From contig NZ_GL877878.1 in NCBI RefSeq assembly GCF_000194155.1, positions 2,606,783-2,670,782 on the forward strand: DNA of 64,000 nucleotides. The letters run 5' to 3'. A program made the translations under genes and the position numbers. Positions 9,550 through 19,361 of this stretch are shown one piece after another. The stretch's first letter is position 1. Every line of letters starts with the position of its first letter. Below the pieces are notes generated by a model that saw only the letters and a list, made by a program, of their open reading frames with translations, made no database searches and was not told the DNA's origin. The stretch is from Saccharopolyspora spinosa NRRL 18395. GTDB taxonomy: Bacteria; Actinomycetota; Actinomycetes; Mycobacteriales; Pseudonocardiaceae.

Positions 9550-10653
9550 TCAGCTGAGCTTGGTCATCCAGCCGTGGGTGTCGGCGACCGTGCCGTGCTG
9601 GATGCCGGTGAGGCGCTCGCGCAGCTTCATCGTCACCTCGCCCGGCTGGCCGTCGGCGATGCCGAACTCCCCGTCGCGGTGCTTGACGTGGCCAACCGGG
9701 GTGATCACCGCGGCGGTGCCGCAGGCGAAGACCTCGGTGAGCTCACCGGTGGTGGCCCTCTTCTCCCACTCCTCGACGGTGATCCGCCGCTCCTCGACCT
9801 GCATGCCGAGCTCCTTGCCCAGCTCCAGCAGCGACGAGCGGGTCACGCCCGGCAGCAGGCTGCCGCTGAGCGCCGGGGTCACCAAGCGCGCGTCCGAACC
9901 GGAGCCGAACACGAAGAACAGGTTCATGCCGCCCATTTCTTCGACCACGTGCCGCTCGCACGCGTCCAGCCACACGACCTGGTCGCAGCCCTGCTCCACG
10001 GCCTCGGCCTGCGCCAGGAACGATGCGGCGTAGTTGCCCGCGAACTTCGCCGCACCGGTGCCGCCGGGCGCCGCCCGCACGTACTCGTGGCTCAGCCACA
10101 CGGTGACCGGCTTGATGCCGCTGGCGAAGTACGAGCCAGCTGGGGAGGCGATCAGCGCGTACAGGTAGGCGTTGGACGGGTGGTTGACGCCGAGCCCGAT
10201 CTGGGTGGAGATCATGAACGGGCGCAGGTACAGCGAGCTCTCCTCGGCGCTCGGCACCCAGTGGGTGTCCACCGCGATCAGCTCGCGCAGCGACTCGATG
10301 AACAGTTCCTCCGGCAGCTGGGCCATCGCGATCCGCTGCGCCGAGCGCTGGAACCGCCGTGCGTTCGCCTCCGGCCGGAACGCGGCGATCGAGCCGTCGG
10401 GCTGACGGTACGCCTTGAGTCCCTCGAAGATCGCCTGCGCGTAGTGCAGAACCGAGGTCGCCGGGTCCAGCTCCAGCGAGTGGTAGGCCTCCACCGCGGC
10501 GTCATGCCAGCCGCGGTCATCGGTCCACTTGATGGTCACCATGTGGTCGGTGAAGTACCGTCCGAAGCCCGGATTCGCCAATACCTCCGCACGGCGCTCC
10601 TCGCTGGCCGGTTGCGGGTTGGGGGTCCGGGTGAAAGACAGCGCTCCAGTCAT
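9550..10653 (-). CDS. ilvE: Branched-chain amino acid aminotransferase
   Basis: The 367-residue class IV PLP aminotransferase interconverts Leu, Ile and Val with their 2-oxoacids. The PLP-binding lysine is in AAKFAGNYA, preceded by the arginine-rich family segment. FGTG-like phosphate-binding residues are in [15 protein letters not shown] near the C-terminus. ATG 10653 is chosen over an in-frame upstream start because the product then begins [10 protein letters not shown], as in mycobacterial IlvE (Rv2210c). It is transcribed alone, convergent with cobS. Confidence 0.93.
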   Translation of the reverse strand: MTGALSFTRTPNPQPASEERRAEVLANPGFGRYFTDHMVTIKWTDDRGWHDAAVEAYHSLELDPATSVLHYAQAIFEGLKAYRQPDGSIAAFRPEANARRFQRSAQRIAMAQLPEELFIESLRELIAVDTHWVPSAEESSLYLRPFMISTQIGLGVNHPSNAYLYALIASPAGSYFASGIKPVTVWLSHEYVRAAPGGTGAAKFAGNYAASFLAQAEAVEQGCDQVVWLDACERHVVEEMGGMNLFFVFGSGSDARLVTPALSGSLLPGVTRSSLLELGKELGMQVEERRITVEEWEKRATTGELTEVFACGTAAVITPVGHVKHRDGEFGIADGQPGEVTMKLRERLTGIQHGTVADTHGWMTKLS

Positions 10654-10810
10654 GCGCGTACCGTATCGCGCGCTTCGGAGCAGTTGAAACCCGATCTCCA
10701 GAACTTGGTCGTCCAAATATCCGTCGTCCGCTTACTCAACGTTGAACGAACGCCACCGTTCGTGACCCGAAGCGGGTGGATCCGGACGATTCGCCGCCTA
10801 TGATGTGACC

Positions 10811-11110
10811 ATGACGCACGCCCACAACACCCCGGTCCCGGCGGGGACACCCACGACGACGTCGCAGGATGCGCTGGCCGCAACCCTAGCGGCGCTCATG
10901 CCGCTGGGGGGCGGCCTGCTGGTGATGGTCGGTTACGCGTGGATCGGCATCTTCGGCGCGATCCTGGGCCTGGCTGGCGCCGTCGGATGGGCGTTCTGGT
11001 GGCGCAACAAGCACAAGACGTTCTTCCCCAAGGACCTGCGCGGTGGCTCGGTCGGCGGGATCGGCGCGCTCGTCGCCGTCATCGCCTTCCTGCTTTTCGT
11101 CTCGCTTTGA
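10811..11110 (+). CDS. Small two-helix membrane protein, unknown function
   Basis: This 99-residue protein has a polar N-terminus and two hydrophobic spans, at about residues 27-53 (one long Gly/Ala-rich helix or a close pair) and 81-98. Between them lie a short basic WWRNKHKTFFPKD stretch and a Gly-rich turn. I do not recognise a family. ATG 10811 is more likely than the GTG six bases upstream. It is divergent from ilvE and is followed by a strong hairpin at 11123-11164. Confidence 0.65.
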   Translation: MTHAHNTPVPAGTPTTTSQDALAATLAALMPLGGGLLVMVGYAWIGIFGAILGLAGAVGWAFWWRNKHKTFFPKDLRGGSVGGIGALVAVIAFLLFVSL

Positions 11111-11122
11111 CCCTGGCGGCAC

Positions 11123-11164
11123 GGGGTCGTGAGTCCTTCGGGCAGCCGACGGACTCACGACCCC
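11123..11164. repeat. GTGAGTCC hairpin (family B), probable terminator
   Basis: Perfect 14-base arms, GGGGTCGTGAGTCC (11123-11136) and its complement (11151-11164), enclose a 14-base loop. It separates the small membrane protein gene from the convergent DUF402 gene. An almost identical stem follows pepA at 14801-14854, so this is a dispersed element as well as a likely terminator. Confidence 0.75.
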
Positions 11165-11170
11165 GGCTCG

Positions 11171-11845
11171 TCAGCTGAGCAGCAGTCCCTCCGGGAGGGA
11201 CGGAAGTGCCCACTTCGGATCGGGCTGGGCATCGCAGTAGGTGCCGTCGAACGGGAACCGACGCGCCTCGGCCAGCGCGATCATGCGTTCGCCCTCGGCC
11301 TGCAGTCTGCTCAGGTGGCGCTCGTCGAACCGGCCGGCGGCCAACGCATCGGCCACCTCGTTCTCGTCCTTCCAGGACCAGCACCCGTCGGGGAACACCT
11401 CGATGTCGAGCACCCCGTCCACGCGCCGGACGCCGGTCGCATCCCTGCCCAGCGGGACTTCGAGGTTGACGTACCAGTTGCGGAAAGTGCCGTCGGGCTC
11501 GAAGAACCACCAGACCGACACCCAGCGGTGCTCGAACACCAGGCGCAGCGTCGAGGTACCGCGCCAGGTCGACTTCGCGGGGATTCGGGGCCCGTTGAAG
11601 CGTTCGGACAACGGCATCTGGCGCGGCGACCGGCCGTCCGGGGAGGTGGTGATCCGGATCGGCGTGCCGTCCAGGACCCAACAGAGCAGGTGGTCTCCAT
11701 CGTCCTCGACCACCCGTGCTGGGTGGACGGTGCCGAGCGAACCGTCCAGCCTCCAGAAGCTGTAGAGCACTTCCTCACCGGGCTCCCACGCCAGGGACTC
11801 GCCAGTGGATTTCAGGGGAATGTTGGCAACACTCGTTTTGAGCAT
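11171..11845 (-). CDS. DUF402 domain protein
   Basis: This 224-residue soluble protein matches the DUF402/FomD-like barrel family. The core runs RNWYVNLEVPLGRD, DIEVFPDGCWSWKDENEV, with the conserved acidic residues that bind divalent metal in characterised members. Some relatives are nucleotide hydrolases, but the substrate here cannot be told. ATG 11845 is chosen because GAGG lies about six bases upstream; an in-frame ATG at 11857 is possible. The permease gene ends nine bases upstream, so the two are likely co-transcribed. Confidence 0.75.
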   Translation of the reverse strand: MLKTSVANIPLKSTGESLAWEPGEEVLYSFWRLDGSLGTVHPARVVEDDGDHLLCWVLDGTPIRITTSPDGRSPRQMPLSERFNGPRIPAKSTWRGTSTLRLVFEHRWVSVWWFFEPDGTFRNWYVNLEVPLGRDATGVRRVDGVLDIEVFPDGCWSWKDENEVADALAAGRFDERHLSRLQAEGERMIALAEARRFPFDGTYCDAQPDPKWALPSLPEGLLLS

Positions 11846-11853
11846 GACCCGCC

Positions 11854-13101
11854 TCATCTCCAGCGACGGGACACCCCTCCCGTCGCCAAAGGACCGACAA
11901 CAACGACAACAAGCGTCGCAAGCATCGCAGAAATCGGCATGCTCATTGCGAGTAAAACCGACAAACCCATGCCCAGGCACGCTGCGCGCATCGGCCAGAT
12001 GTGCCCCTCCGAAAGCAGCAGTCGCGCACCGGCATTAGTGAATGCGTAGTGGACGAGCAGGCAGCAGGCCGCGAAGGCCATCGCCGGAACCGGCTCGACC
12101 AGCACCGCGACCGCCACAGCGGCGACGCCAGCGGCCACATCGAGCAGATAGGGCGTCCCGGCACTGCTGGTGCGCCCCATTAAGCGCGGCAAGTCCCGGT
12201 CCCGCACAAGCGCCAGCGCCGTCGACCGGAACGACTCCAGCGCACCCAGCAGCACCGGCAGCAGCGCCACCGCCGCGCCGACGCCCACCAGCGGCGCGAG
12301 GTTCGCGGCCGCAGCGGCGGTCAGCACCTCGCGGATCGGCGTTGGTGAAAGCGCCAGCCGCGACCATCCCAGCTGGTAGACCAACGCCGCGGTCACGACC
12401 GATAACGCCACGGCGAGGGCGACCAGCGAGACCACGGTGCCGCGCTTCATCGCCGACCAGGCGAACCGGTCCTGCTCGACGGCAGGCGCGGTCAGCCGCT
12501 CGAAGCCGATGAAAGCGAAGAACAGCACGCCGGCCGCCCCGGTGATGCCCACCGCGCTGTCGGCCAGCGGGCGCCCGGTCGGGATCGGCGGCACCGGATC
12601 TATCGCGAAGCAGGTGACCACCACGAGCCCGAGCACCGCGACGGTCAGCGCGAGCCAGATCCAGGCGGCACCGCCCCTGATCCGCAACCCCACCGTCGCC
12701 GCGAGCACGACCAGCAGCAGCGCCACCGCGGCGACCTGCGGAGCAGCGGTCGGCAGGAAGAAATCGCCCAGCACCCGCGCGATCACGGCCATCCCGGCGA
12801 CCTGTCCGGCGAGGTGCGCGCTGGCCCCGATCCGCGCCGGCAGTACGCCCACCCACGCCCGCACGCACGCGTAAGCCGCGCCTGGGCCCCAGTAGGCCTC
12901 GGACTGGTGCGCGGTCGCCGACGCGGCACATGCCGCGGCCAAGAACGCGACCAGCAGCCCGAGTGGCAGCCACGGCCCGGCTGCCGCAGCGGCGGGTGCG
13001 GGCGCAACGAACACGCCGGCACCGAGCATCCCGCCGAGGGCGAGCGGGATCCCGCCACTGCCGGACGCGAGCCGACCGCTCGATTCAACCTCTTGGGGCA
13101 C
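11854..13101 (-). CDS. APC-family amino acid permease
   Basis: The 415-residue protein has about 12 hydrophobic spans and the APC-superfamily start, GIPLALGGMLGAGVFVAP, whose glycines in TM1 bind substrate backbone. The TM6 region FFAFIGFERL is also typical of amino acid/polyamine transporters. The substrate is not predictable. It is the upstream gene of a pair with the DUF402 gene. It is divergent from pepA, leaving about 190 bases for both promoters. Confidence 0.85.
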   Translation of the reverse strand: MPQEVESSGRLASGSGGIPLALGGMLGAGVFVAPAPAAAAAGPWLPLGLLVAFLAAACAASATAHQSEAYWGPGAAYACVRAWVGVLPARIGASAHLAGQVAGMAVIARVLGDFFLPTAAPQVAAVALLLVVLAATVGLRIRGGAAWIWLALTVAVLGLVVVTCFAIDPVPPIPTGRPLADSAVGITGAAGVLFFAFIGFERLTAPAVEQDRFAWSAMKRGTVVSLVALAVALSVVTAALVYQLGWSRLALSPTPIREVLTAAAAANLAPLVGVGAAVALLPVLLGALESFRSTALALVRDRDLPRLMGRTSSAGTPYLLDVAAGVAAVAVAVLVEPVPAMAFAACCLLVHYAFTNAGARLLLSEGHIWPMRAACLGMGLSVLLAMSMPISAMLATLVVVVVGPLATGGVSRRWR

Positions 13102-13287
13102 GGCACCACCCTTACAGACGAATGTCGATGCGTGCAGCCGCCTGTCGGCTGACGCACGGTGCAGGCCGGGGCGGAGAGCCCGACCGGACCGCCACTCCGA
13201 GCGAATTCGCAGTTGCCGAGCGTTCTAGAGTGCGAAGGAGCTTTGCTTACACCGCAGCGTTGACGCAGTGACCCGGAGGATGACCAC

Positions 13288-14781
13288 GTGACGACCCCGA
13301 AACTCGCCCTGACCGACACGGCGGTGGCCAAGCTGACCGCGGACGCGCTCGTCGTCGGAACCGTCCAGGGCGCCGACGGCCTGCAGCTCGCACCCGGTGC
13401 CGATCAGGTCGCCGCCGCGTACGACGGAGACCTTGCGAAGGTGCTCACCTCGCTGGGCGCGACGGGCAAAGCGGACGAGGTCGTCAAGCTGCCCGCTGGC
13501 GGAAAGCTGCGCGCCGACGTGCTGGTCGCAGTCGGGCTGGGCAAGCCCGCGGCGAACGGCGGGGTGTCCGGCGAGGCGGTGCGCCGGGCCTCCGGCGCTG
13601 TGGCCCGGTCGCTGAGCGGCGTCGAGCAGGCCGCCACCACGATGTCCACTGTGGACTTGTCGGCGGCGGTGCAGGGCACGGTGATGGGCGCCTACGCGTT
13701 CACCTCGTACAAGTCGCAGTCCGGCGACGGTCCGGTGTCCAAGGTGGACTTCGTGGTCGGCGACGCCAAGGCGGATGCGAACGCGCACGCGCTGAAGGGC
13801 GCCGCCGCGATCGGCGAGGCGGTTAACACCGCCCGCGACCTGATCAACACCCCGCCCAACGACCTGTACCCGGCCTCCTTCGCCGAGCGCGCCGCCGAAT
13901 TCGGGCGCACCGCGGGCCTGGAGGTCGAGGTCCTCGACGACAACGCGCTGCGCAAGCAGGGCTTCGGCGGCATCCTCGGCGTCGGCGCCGGTTCCGCTCG
14001 CCCGCCGCGCCTGGTGCGCCTGCGGCACAAGGGCCCGAAGGCGGCCAAGAAGGTCGCGCTGATCGGCAAAGGCATCACGTTCGACACCGGCGGCATCTCG
14101 ATCAAGCCCGCCGCGAGCATGGAGGACATGACCTCGGACATGTCCGGGGCCGCCGCCGTGATCGCGACCATGCTGCTGGCCGCGCGGCTCAACTACCCGC
14201 TGGACATCACCGCGACCGTCCCAATGGCCGAGAACATGCCGTCGGGCACCGCCTACCGCCCGGGCGACGTGCTGACCATGTACGGCGGCAAGACCGTCGA
14301 GGTGCTCAACACCGATGCCGAGGGCCGGCTGATCCTTGTCGACGCCATCACGCGGGCCTGCGAGGACGAGCCGGACTACCTGATCGAGACGTCCACGCTG
14401 ACGGGTGCGCAGGTCGTGGCGCTGGGCAAGCGCACCCCCGGCGTGATGGGCAGCGAGGAGTTCCGCGACCGGGTGGCGCGGCTGTCGCAGGCCGTCGGCG
14501 AGGGCGGCTGGCCGATGCCGCTGCCGGAGGAGCTGCGCGGCGACCTGGACTCCAAGCTCGCCGACCTCGCCAACATCACCGGGCACCGCTGGGGCGGCAT
14601 GCTCGCGGCAGGCATCTTCATCGAGGAGTTCGTCGCCGACGACGTGCAGTGGGCGCACCTGGACATCGCGGGCCCGTCCTACAACACGAGCGCGCCGTGG
14701 GGCTACACCCCGAAGGGCGGCACCGGCGTCCCGGTCCGCACCTTGGCGGCGGTGCTGGCCGACATCGCCGACCGGGGCTGA
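13288..14781 (+). CDS. pepA: Leucyl aminopeptidase (M17)
   Basis: The 497-residue cytosolic dizinc aminopeptidase removes N-terminal residues from peptides. The metal site is complete: [14 protein letters not shown] contributes Lys and Asp, MTSDMSGAA an Asp, and the signature [10 protein letters not shown] the Asp/Glu pair and catalytic Arg. GTG 13288 has GGAGG eight to ten bases upstream. The N-terminal 170 residues are the less conserved macro-like domain. The gene lies at the Rv2213 position and is followed by a family B hairpin. Confidence 0.95.
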   Translation: MTTPKLALTDTAVAKLTADALVVGTVQGADGLQLAPGADQVAAAYDGDLAKVLTSLGATGKADEVVKLPAGGKLRADVLVAVGLGKPAANGGVSGEAVRRASGAVARSLSGVEQAATTMSTVDLSAAVQGTVMGAYAFTSYKSQSGDGPVSKVDFVVGDAKADANAHALKGAAAIGEAVNTARDLINTPPNDLYPASFAERAAEFGRTAGLEVEVLDDNALRKQGFGGILGVGAGSARPPRLVRLRHKGPKAAKKVALIGKGITFDTGGISIKPAASMEDMTSDMSGAAAVIATMLLAARLNYPLDITATVPMAENMPSGTAYRPGDVLTMYGGKTVEVLNTDAEGRLILVDAITRACEDEPDYLIETSTLTGAQVVALGKRTPGVMGSEEFRDRVARLSQAVGEGGWPMPLPEELRGDLDSKLADLANITGHRWGGMLAAGIFIEEFVADDVQWAHLDIAGPSYNTSAPWGYTPKGGTGVPVRTLAAVLADIADRG

Positions 14782-14800
14782 GCGCAATTTCCTGACGCGT

Positions 14801-14854
14801 CGGGGCCGTGAGTCCTTCGCGCTGCAACAGCCGCCCGCCGGATTCACGGCCCCG
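14801..14854. repeat. GTGAGTCC hairpin (family B), probable pepA terminator
   Basis: Fifteen-base arms, CGGGGCCGTGAGTCC (14801-14815) and GGATTCACGGCCCCG (14840-14854), pair with one G-T wobble. It starts 19 bases after the pepA stop. The stem is nearly the same as that at 11123-11164 while the loops differ. Confidence 0.75.
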
Positions 14855-14950
14855 CTCGGTGTGTAGTTCTACTACGCCGAGGTGGCGTATTTGTGATCTG
14901 AACCTCAAAAAGAGCACCACAGCACGGCGCCGGAGTGCCACGATGGGTCG

Positions 14951-15451
14951 ATGACCGAAACGACACCGACCGCGCCCAGCGCGGCACGGCACGGATACAA
15001 GGTCGACGTGGTGTGGACCGGCAACACCGGGCAGGGCACCAGCTCGTACCGCAGCTACGAGCGCACCCACGAGGTGCGCGCAGCGGGCAAGGACGCCATC
15101 GACGCCTCCGCGGACCCGGTCTTCCTCGGCGACGCGGACCGCTACAACCCGGAAGAACTGCTGGTCGCATCGCTGTCGCAATGCCACATGCTCTGGTTCC
15201 TGCACCTGGCCGCGGACTGCGGCGTCGTGGTCACCGGCTACCACGACCAGGCGCGCGGCATCCTCACCGAGAACCCGGACGGCTCCGGCCAGTTCGAAGA
15301 GGTGCAGCTCGCGCCCCAGGTCACGGTGGCCGACCGGGCGAGCGTGGACGTGGCGGAAGCCCTGCACGAACGCGCCCACGAGCTCTGCTACATCGCGAAG
15401 TCGGTGACCTTCCCGGTCAACTGCACCCCGACCACCCGCATCGCGAACTGA
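14951..15451 (+). CDS. OsmC-family protein
   Basis: The 166-residue protein has the OsmC fold with both redox cysteines, in LSQCHMLWF and in HELCYIAKS. Family members reduce organic hydroperoxides or other thiol-reactive compounds using a Cys pair in a dimer. The YNPEELLVASLSQC stretch and the C-terminal NCTP are characteristic. It belongs to the YhfA/OsmC-like branch rather than Ohr; the true electron donor is unknown. It is probably monocistronic. Confidence 0.85.
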   Translation: MTETTPTAPSAARHGYKVDVVWTGNTGQGTSSYRSYERTHEVRAAGKDAIDASADPVFLGDADRYNPEELLVASLSQCHMLWFLHLAADCGVVVTGYHDQARGILTENPDGSGQFEEVQLAPQVTVADRASVDVAEALHERAHELCYIAKSVTFPVNCTPTTRIAN

Positions 15452-15554
15452 CGATTCGACGCTGTTCCGGGCTCACCTCGCACCGCCGCGCGGATGGGCT
15501 AGCGGCTTCGCCGCTCCAAAGACACAACCGAACACCGGCGGCTTCGAGCCGCTC

Positions 15555-15899
15555 CTAGCCGTCGGCTGCCCTGCGGGCCCGGTCGCGGAGGATGCGCTGG
15601 CGGGCCTGGTAGTCCCGCATCCGCTGCGGGTAACCGACCTTCGACACCTCGTAGAGCGGGATGCCGATCCTGCGGGTCAGCCGGTACGCGGCCGACGGGC
15701 CGTCCACCCGCCGCCGGGTCCACTCGCCGTCGTGCGCGATGAGCATCAGTGTCGTCTCGGTCACCGTCGTGCGCGGTTCCAGGTATCCCTCGACGCCGCT
15801 GTGCTGCGCAGCCCAGTTGATCAAGTGCTCGGCGTCCGCCGAACTCGCGCCGCGCAATCCACCGGAGCGCTTCCCGCGGAACCGACCGAACAGGCCCAC
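15555..15899 (-). CDS. Conserved actinobacterial protein, unknown function
   Basis: The 114-residue protein has a short basic N-terminus, VGLFGRFRGKR, then a compact alpha/beta region with TTVTETTLMLIAHDGEWTRRRV and AYRLTRRIGIPLYEV, and a basic helical C-terminus. GTG 15899 has GGGAGG nine bases upstream, which decides the start; the open frame further upstream is not protein-like. I recall similar uncharacterised proteins in other actinobacteria but no function. It is convergent with the OsmC gene and divergent from lpd. Confidence 0.7.
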   Translation of the reverse strand: MGLFGRFRGKRSGGLRGASSADAEHLINWAAQHSGVEGYLEPRTTVTETTLMLIAHDGEWTRRRVDGPSAAYRLTRRIGIPLYEVSKVGYPQRMRDYQARQRILRDRARRAADG

Positions 15900-16162
15900 C
15901 GGACTCGCCTCCCGTCGCAGAGGATGTCGAACAGCAGCTGTTTCCGATGATGCCACCGGCAACATCGGGTGCGTGTGAAAAACGGTCACTCCAGCCACTC
16001 GGCTCGAACGGCGCCGCTGTGATCCTCGGCAGTGCAGCACAGATCACCCAGCCCACGTCGCATACGCCCGTCGTGTGGTGACAAGATGGCTGTCAGGCGA
16101 CCGTGAACCCCTGTTCCGGCGACGCCATCAGCTAGTAAACGACGCCTGTCGAGGAGTGCGAA

Positions 16163-17533
16163 GTGACCGACACGTCCGCCGATCTGGTCATTCTCGGCGG
16201 CGGTTCGGGCGGCTACGCCTGCGCCTTCCGCGCAGCCGAGCTAGGCCTGTCCGTCGTCCTTATCGAAAAGGACAAGCTCGGTGGGACGTGCCTGCACCGA
16301 GGCTGCATCCCGACCAAGGCACTGCTGCACGCCGCCGAGGTCGCCGACTCCACCCGTGACGCCGACCAGTTCGGCGTCCGCGCCGCCCTCGAAGGCATCG
16401 ACATCGACGGCGTCAACAAGTACAAGGACGGCATCGTCGCAGGCCTGTACAAGGGCCTGCAGGGCCTGGCCAAGGCGCACAAGGTAACCCTGGTCGAGGG
16501 GGCCGGCACGCTGGTCGACGCCAACACCGTCGAGGTCAACGGCACCCGGTACACCGGCAAGAACGTCGTCCTGGCCACCGGGTCCTACTCCAAGACGCTG
16601 CCGGGCCTGGAGCTGGGCGGCAAGGTCATCGCCAGCGAGCAGGCGCTGAACCTCGACTTCATCCCGGAGAAGGTCGTGGTGCTCGGCGGCGGCGTGATCG
16701 GCGTGGAGTTCGCCAGCGTTTGGCGTTCTTTCGGCGCCGACGTGACCATCGTCGAAGCCCTCCCGCACCTGGTGCCCAACGAGGACGAGTTCGCCTCCAA
16801 GCGCTTGGAGCGCGCCTTCCGCAAGCGCGGCATCAAGTTCAAGACCGGCGTCAAGTTCACCGGCGCGACCCAGACCGCCTCCGGCGTCTCGGTGAGCCTG
16901 GAGAACGGCGAGACCCACGACGCCGACCTGCTGCTGGTCGCCGTCGGCCGCGGCCCGAACACCGCCGGGCACGGCTTCGAGGCCGCCGGGGTGCGCATGG
17001 AGCGCGGCTTCGTCCCCACCGACGAGCGGCTGCGCACCAATCTGCCGGGCGTCTACGCCGTCGGCGACATCGTGCCCGGCCTGCAGCTGGCGCACCGCGG
17101 TTTCCAGCAGGGCATCTTCATCGCCGAGGACATCGCCGGGCTCAACCCGCAGCCGATCGACGAGGCCGGCATCCCGCGCGTGACCTACTGCCACCCCGAG
17201 GTCGCCTCGGTGGGCCTGACGGAGGCCGCGGCTAAGGAGCAGTACGGCTCGGTGGAGACCTTCACCTACGACCTGGCCGGCAACGGCAAGAGCCAGATCC
17301 TCAAGACCCAGGGCGCGGTCAAGCTGGTCCGCGCCACGGACGGCCCGGTGGTCGGCCTGCACCTGGTCGGCGACCGCGTCGGTGAGCTCATCGGCGAGGC
17401 GCAGCTGATCTACAACTGGGAGGCGCTGCCGGAGGACGTCGCTCCGCTGGTGCACGCCCACCCCACCCAGACCGAAGCCCTGGGCGAGGCGCACCTCGCC
17501 CTGGCCGGCAAGCCGCTGCACGTGCACGGCTGA
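16163..17533 (+). CDS. lpd: Dihydrolipoyl dehydrogenase (E3)
   Basis: The 456-residue flavoprotein reoxidises dihydrolipoyl groups of 2-oxoacid dehydrogenase E2 proteins with NAD+. It shows the FAD dinucleotide fold GGGSGGYACAFRAAELG, the redox disulfide in GGTCLHRGCIPTKAL, a second NAD-binding GGGVIGVEFA and the C-terminal active-site His-Glu in HAHPTQTEALGEA. The start at 16163 is a GTG with GGAG upstream. sucB follows after 54 bases with its own AGGAG, so E3 and E2 form an operon. Confidence 0.95.
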   Translation: MTDTSADLVILGGGSGGYACAFRAAELGLSVVLIEKDKLGGTCLHRGCIPTKALLHAAEVADSTRDADQFGVRAALEGIDIDGVNKYKDGIVAGLYKGLQGLAKAHKVTLVEGAGTLVDANTVEVNGTRYTGKNVVLATGSYSKTLPGLELGGKVIASEQALNLDFIPEKVVVLGGGVIGVEFASVWRSFGADVTIVEALPHLVPNEDEFASKRLERAFRKRGIKFKTGVKFTGATQTASGVSVSLENGETHDADLLLVAVGRGPNTAGHGFEAAGVRMERGFVPTDERLRTNLPGVYAVGDIVPGLQLAHRGFQQGIFIAEDIAGLNPQPIDEAGIPRVTYCHPEVASVGLTEAAAKEQYGSVETFTYDLAGNGKSQILKTQGAVKLVRATDGPVVGLHLVGDRVGELIGEAQLIYNWEALPEDVAPLVHAHPTQTEALGEAHLALAGKPLHVHG

Positions 17534-17587
17534 CGTCGGCTCCGCAGTCAGCCAGCACCCCGCCACACCACGAGGAGTCAGCAGCAC

Positions 17588-19261
17588 ATGGCCTTCTCCG
17601 TTCAAATGCCGGCACTCGGCGAGAGCGTCACCGAGGGAACGATCACCAGGTGGCTCAAGCAGGAGGGCGAGACCGTCGAGGTCGACGAGCCCCTGCTGGA
17701 GGTCTCCACCGACAAGGTCGACACCGAGATCCCGTCGCCCGCCGCCGGTGTGCTCCAGCACATCATCGCCCAGGAGGACGACACCGTCGAAATCGGTGCC
17801 GAGCTCGCCGTGATCGCCGACAGCGGCGAAGCAGCGGCCCCCGCTCCGGCCGCGGCCGCACCCGCGGCCCCGGCCGAGCCCGCGGCCGAGCAGCCCGCCC
17901 CGCCGCAGCCGGAGGCTCCAGCCCCCGCCGCTCCGGCCGGTGGCGCGGCAGGCACGGATATCAACATGCCGGCGCTCGGCGAGAGCGTCACCGAGGGCAC
18001 CGTGACCCGGTGGCTCAAGCAGGTCGGCGAGACCGTCGAGGTCGACGAGCCCCTGCTGGAGGTCTCCACCGACAAGGTCGACACCGAGATCCCGTCGCCG
18101 GTGGCCGGCACCCTGCTGGAGATCACCGCAGGTGAGGACGACACCGTCGAGGTCGGCGCCAAGCTGGCCGTGATCGGCTCGGCCGACGCGCCTCCCGCCC
18201 CGGCTGCCCCCGCTGCCCCGCCCGCAGCTCCGCCGGCCCCCGCTGCTCCGGCTGCCCCGCCCGCAGCTCCGGCCCCGCCCGCAGCTCCGGCCCCGGCGGC
18301 CCCGGAAGAGCCGGCGGCGACCGTCGGCACGCCGTACGTGACGCCGCTGGTCCGCAAGCTGGCCAACGAGCACGGCATCGACCTGTCCGCGATCAGGGGC
18401 AGCGGTGTCGGCGGCCGGATCCGCAAGCAGGACGTGCAGGCAGCGATCGAGGCGAAGCAGGCACCGGCGCCCACCACCCCGGCCGCTCCCGCTGCGGCCG
18501 CGCCGAGCGCTCCGGTGCCGTCGGCGGAGGCCAAGGCGCTGCGCGGCACCACGGAGAAGATGTCGCGCCTGCGCCAGCTGCTGGCCCGCCGGATGGTGGA
18601 GTCGCTGCAGACCGCGGCGCAGCTGACGACGGTGATCGAGGTCGACGTGACCCGGATCGCCCGGCTGCGAGAGCGCGCCAAGGCGAACTTCGAGGCGTCC
18701 GAGGGCGTCAAGCTCTCATTCCTGCCGTTCTTCGCGAAGGCCGCCGCCGAAGCGCTGAAGCTGCACCCGAAGCTGAATGCCTCGATCGACGACGAGAACA
18801 AGCAGGTCACTTACCACGGTGCCGAGCACCTGTCGATCGCGGTGGACACCGAGCGCGGCCTGGTCTCGCCGGTGATCCACGACGCCGGGGACCTCAACCT
18901 CGGCGGGCTGGCCCGCAAGATCGCCGACCTGGCTGCGCGGACCCGCAACAACAAGATCAAGCCGGACGAGCTGTCCGGTGGCACCTTCACCATCACCAAC
19001 ACCGGTAGCCGCGGCGCGTTGTTCGACACGCCGATCCTGAACCCGCCGCAGGTGGGCATGCTCGGCACCGGCGCGGTGGTGAAGCGCCCGGTGGTGGTCG
19101 CCGACGAGAACGGTGGCGACACCATCGCGATCCGCTCGATGGTCTACCTGGCGCTGTCCTACGACCACCGGCTGGTCGACGGCGCGGACGCCGCCCGCTT
19201 CCTGGCCACGCTCAAGCAGCGGCTGGAGGAAGGCGCGTTCGAGGCCGACCTGGGTCTGTGA
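17588..19261 (+). CDS. sucB: 2-oxoacid dehydrogenase E2, dihydrolipoamide acyltransferase with two lipoyl domains
   Basis: The 557-residue acyltransferase core of the 2-oxoglutarate (and in mycobacteria also pyruvate) dehydrogenase complex carries acyl groups on lipoyl-lysine arms. Two lipoyl domains have their lysines at Lys43 and Lys163, each in [12 protein letters not shown]. Ala/Pro linkers follow, then the peripheral subunit-binding domain (about 247-290, [15 protein letters not shown]) and the catalytic domain with His527 and Asp531 in [10 protein letters not shown]. The two lipoyl domains are nearly identical at DNA level. Its arms need LipB and LipA, encoded just downstream. M. tuberculosis calls the equivalent DlaT; substrate choice cannot be settled here. 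Confidence 0.93.
   Translation: MAFSVQMPALGESVTEGTITRWLKQEGETVEVDEPLLEVSTDKVDTEIPSPAAGVLQHIIAQEDDTVEIGAELAVIADSGEAAAPAPAAAAPAAPAEPAAEQPAPPQPEAPAPAAPAGGAAGTDINMPALGESVTEGTVTRWLKQVGETVEVDEPLLEVSTDKVDTEIPSPVAGTLLEITAGEDDTVEVGAKLAVIGSADAPPAPAAPAAPPAAPPAPAAPAAPPAAPAPPAAPAPAAPEEPAATVGTPYVTPLVRKLANEHGIDLSAIRGSGVGGRIRKQDVQAAIEAKQAPAPTTPAAPAAAAPSAPVPSAEAKALRGTTEKMSRLRQLLARRMVESLQTAAQLTTVIEVDVTRIARLRERAKANFEASEGVKLSFLPFFAKAAAEALKLHPKLNASIDDENKQVTYHGAEHLSIAVDTERGLVSPVIHDAGDLNLGGLARKIADLAARTRNNKIKPDELSGGTFTITNTGSRGALFDTPILNPPQVGMLGTGAVVKRPVVVADENGGDTIAIRSMVYLALSYDHRLVDGADAARFLATLKQRLEEGAFEADLGL
17606..18098 (+). repeat. Duplicated lipoyl-domain segment inside sucB (offset 360 bp)
   Basis: Bases 17606-17738 are repeated at 17966-18098. 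Within this the stretch 17665-17738 is identical to 18025-18098, including third codon positions. The identity ends sharply after the PSP codons, which points to recent gene conversion or unequal exchange rather than protein-level selection alone. Confidence 0.85.
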
Positions 19262-19274
19262 CCTAGCGAAAGGT

Positions 19275-19312
19275 GAAAGGGGTCGCCCACCGATCGGTGG
19301 GCGACCCCTTTC
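19275..19312 (+). terminator. Terminator of the lpd-sucB operon
   Basis: The 38 bases form a perfect palindrome: 18-base arms starting GAAAGGGGTCGCCC around a central AT. It starts 14 bases after the sucB stop. This is one of the strongest hairpins in the window. Confidence 0.9.
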
Positions 19313-19361
19313 GCTCGTTCCGGCTCCAGACCGCTAGCACCGCGCCGACCGGTGCGGGACG

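Noticed and set aside
11854-12049. Plus-strand frame covering the end of the permease and the DUF402 gene
   Set aside because: Shadow frame; both minus-strand genes have family motifs and proper starts.
13225-14847. A 540-residue open frame opposite pepA
   Set aside because: Shadow of pepA; it has no start signal, and repeats such as RRHVL reflect the complement of pepA codons.
16241-18373. A 710-residue open frame opposite lpd and sucB
   Set aside because: It lies antisense to two clearly recognised enzymes, is rich in Arg/Gly/Leu/Asp/Val as GC-rich shadows are, and has no motif.
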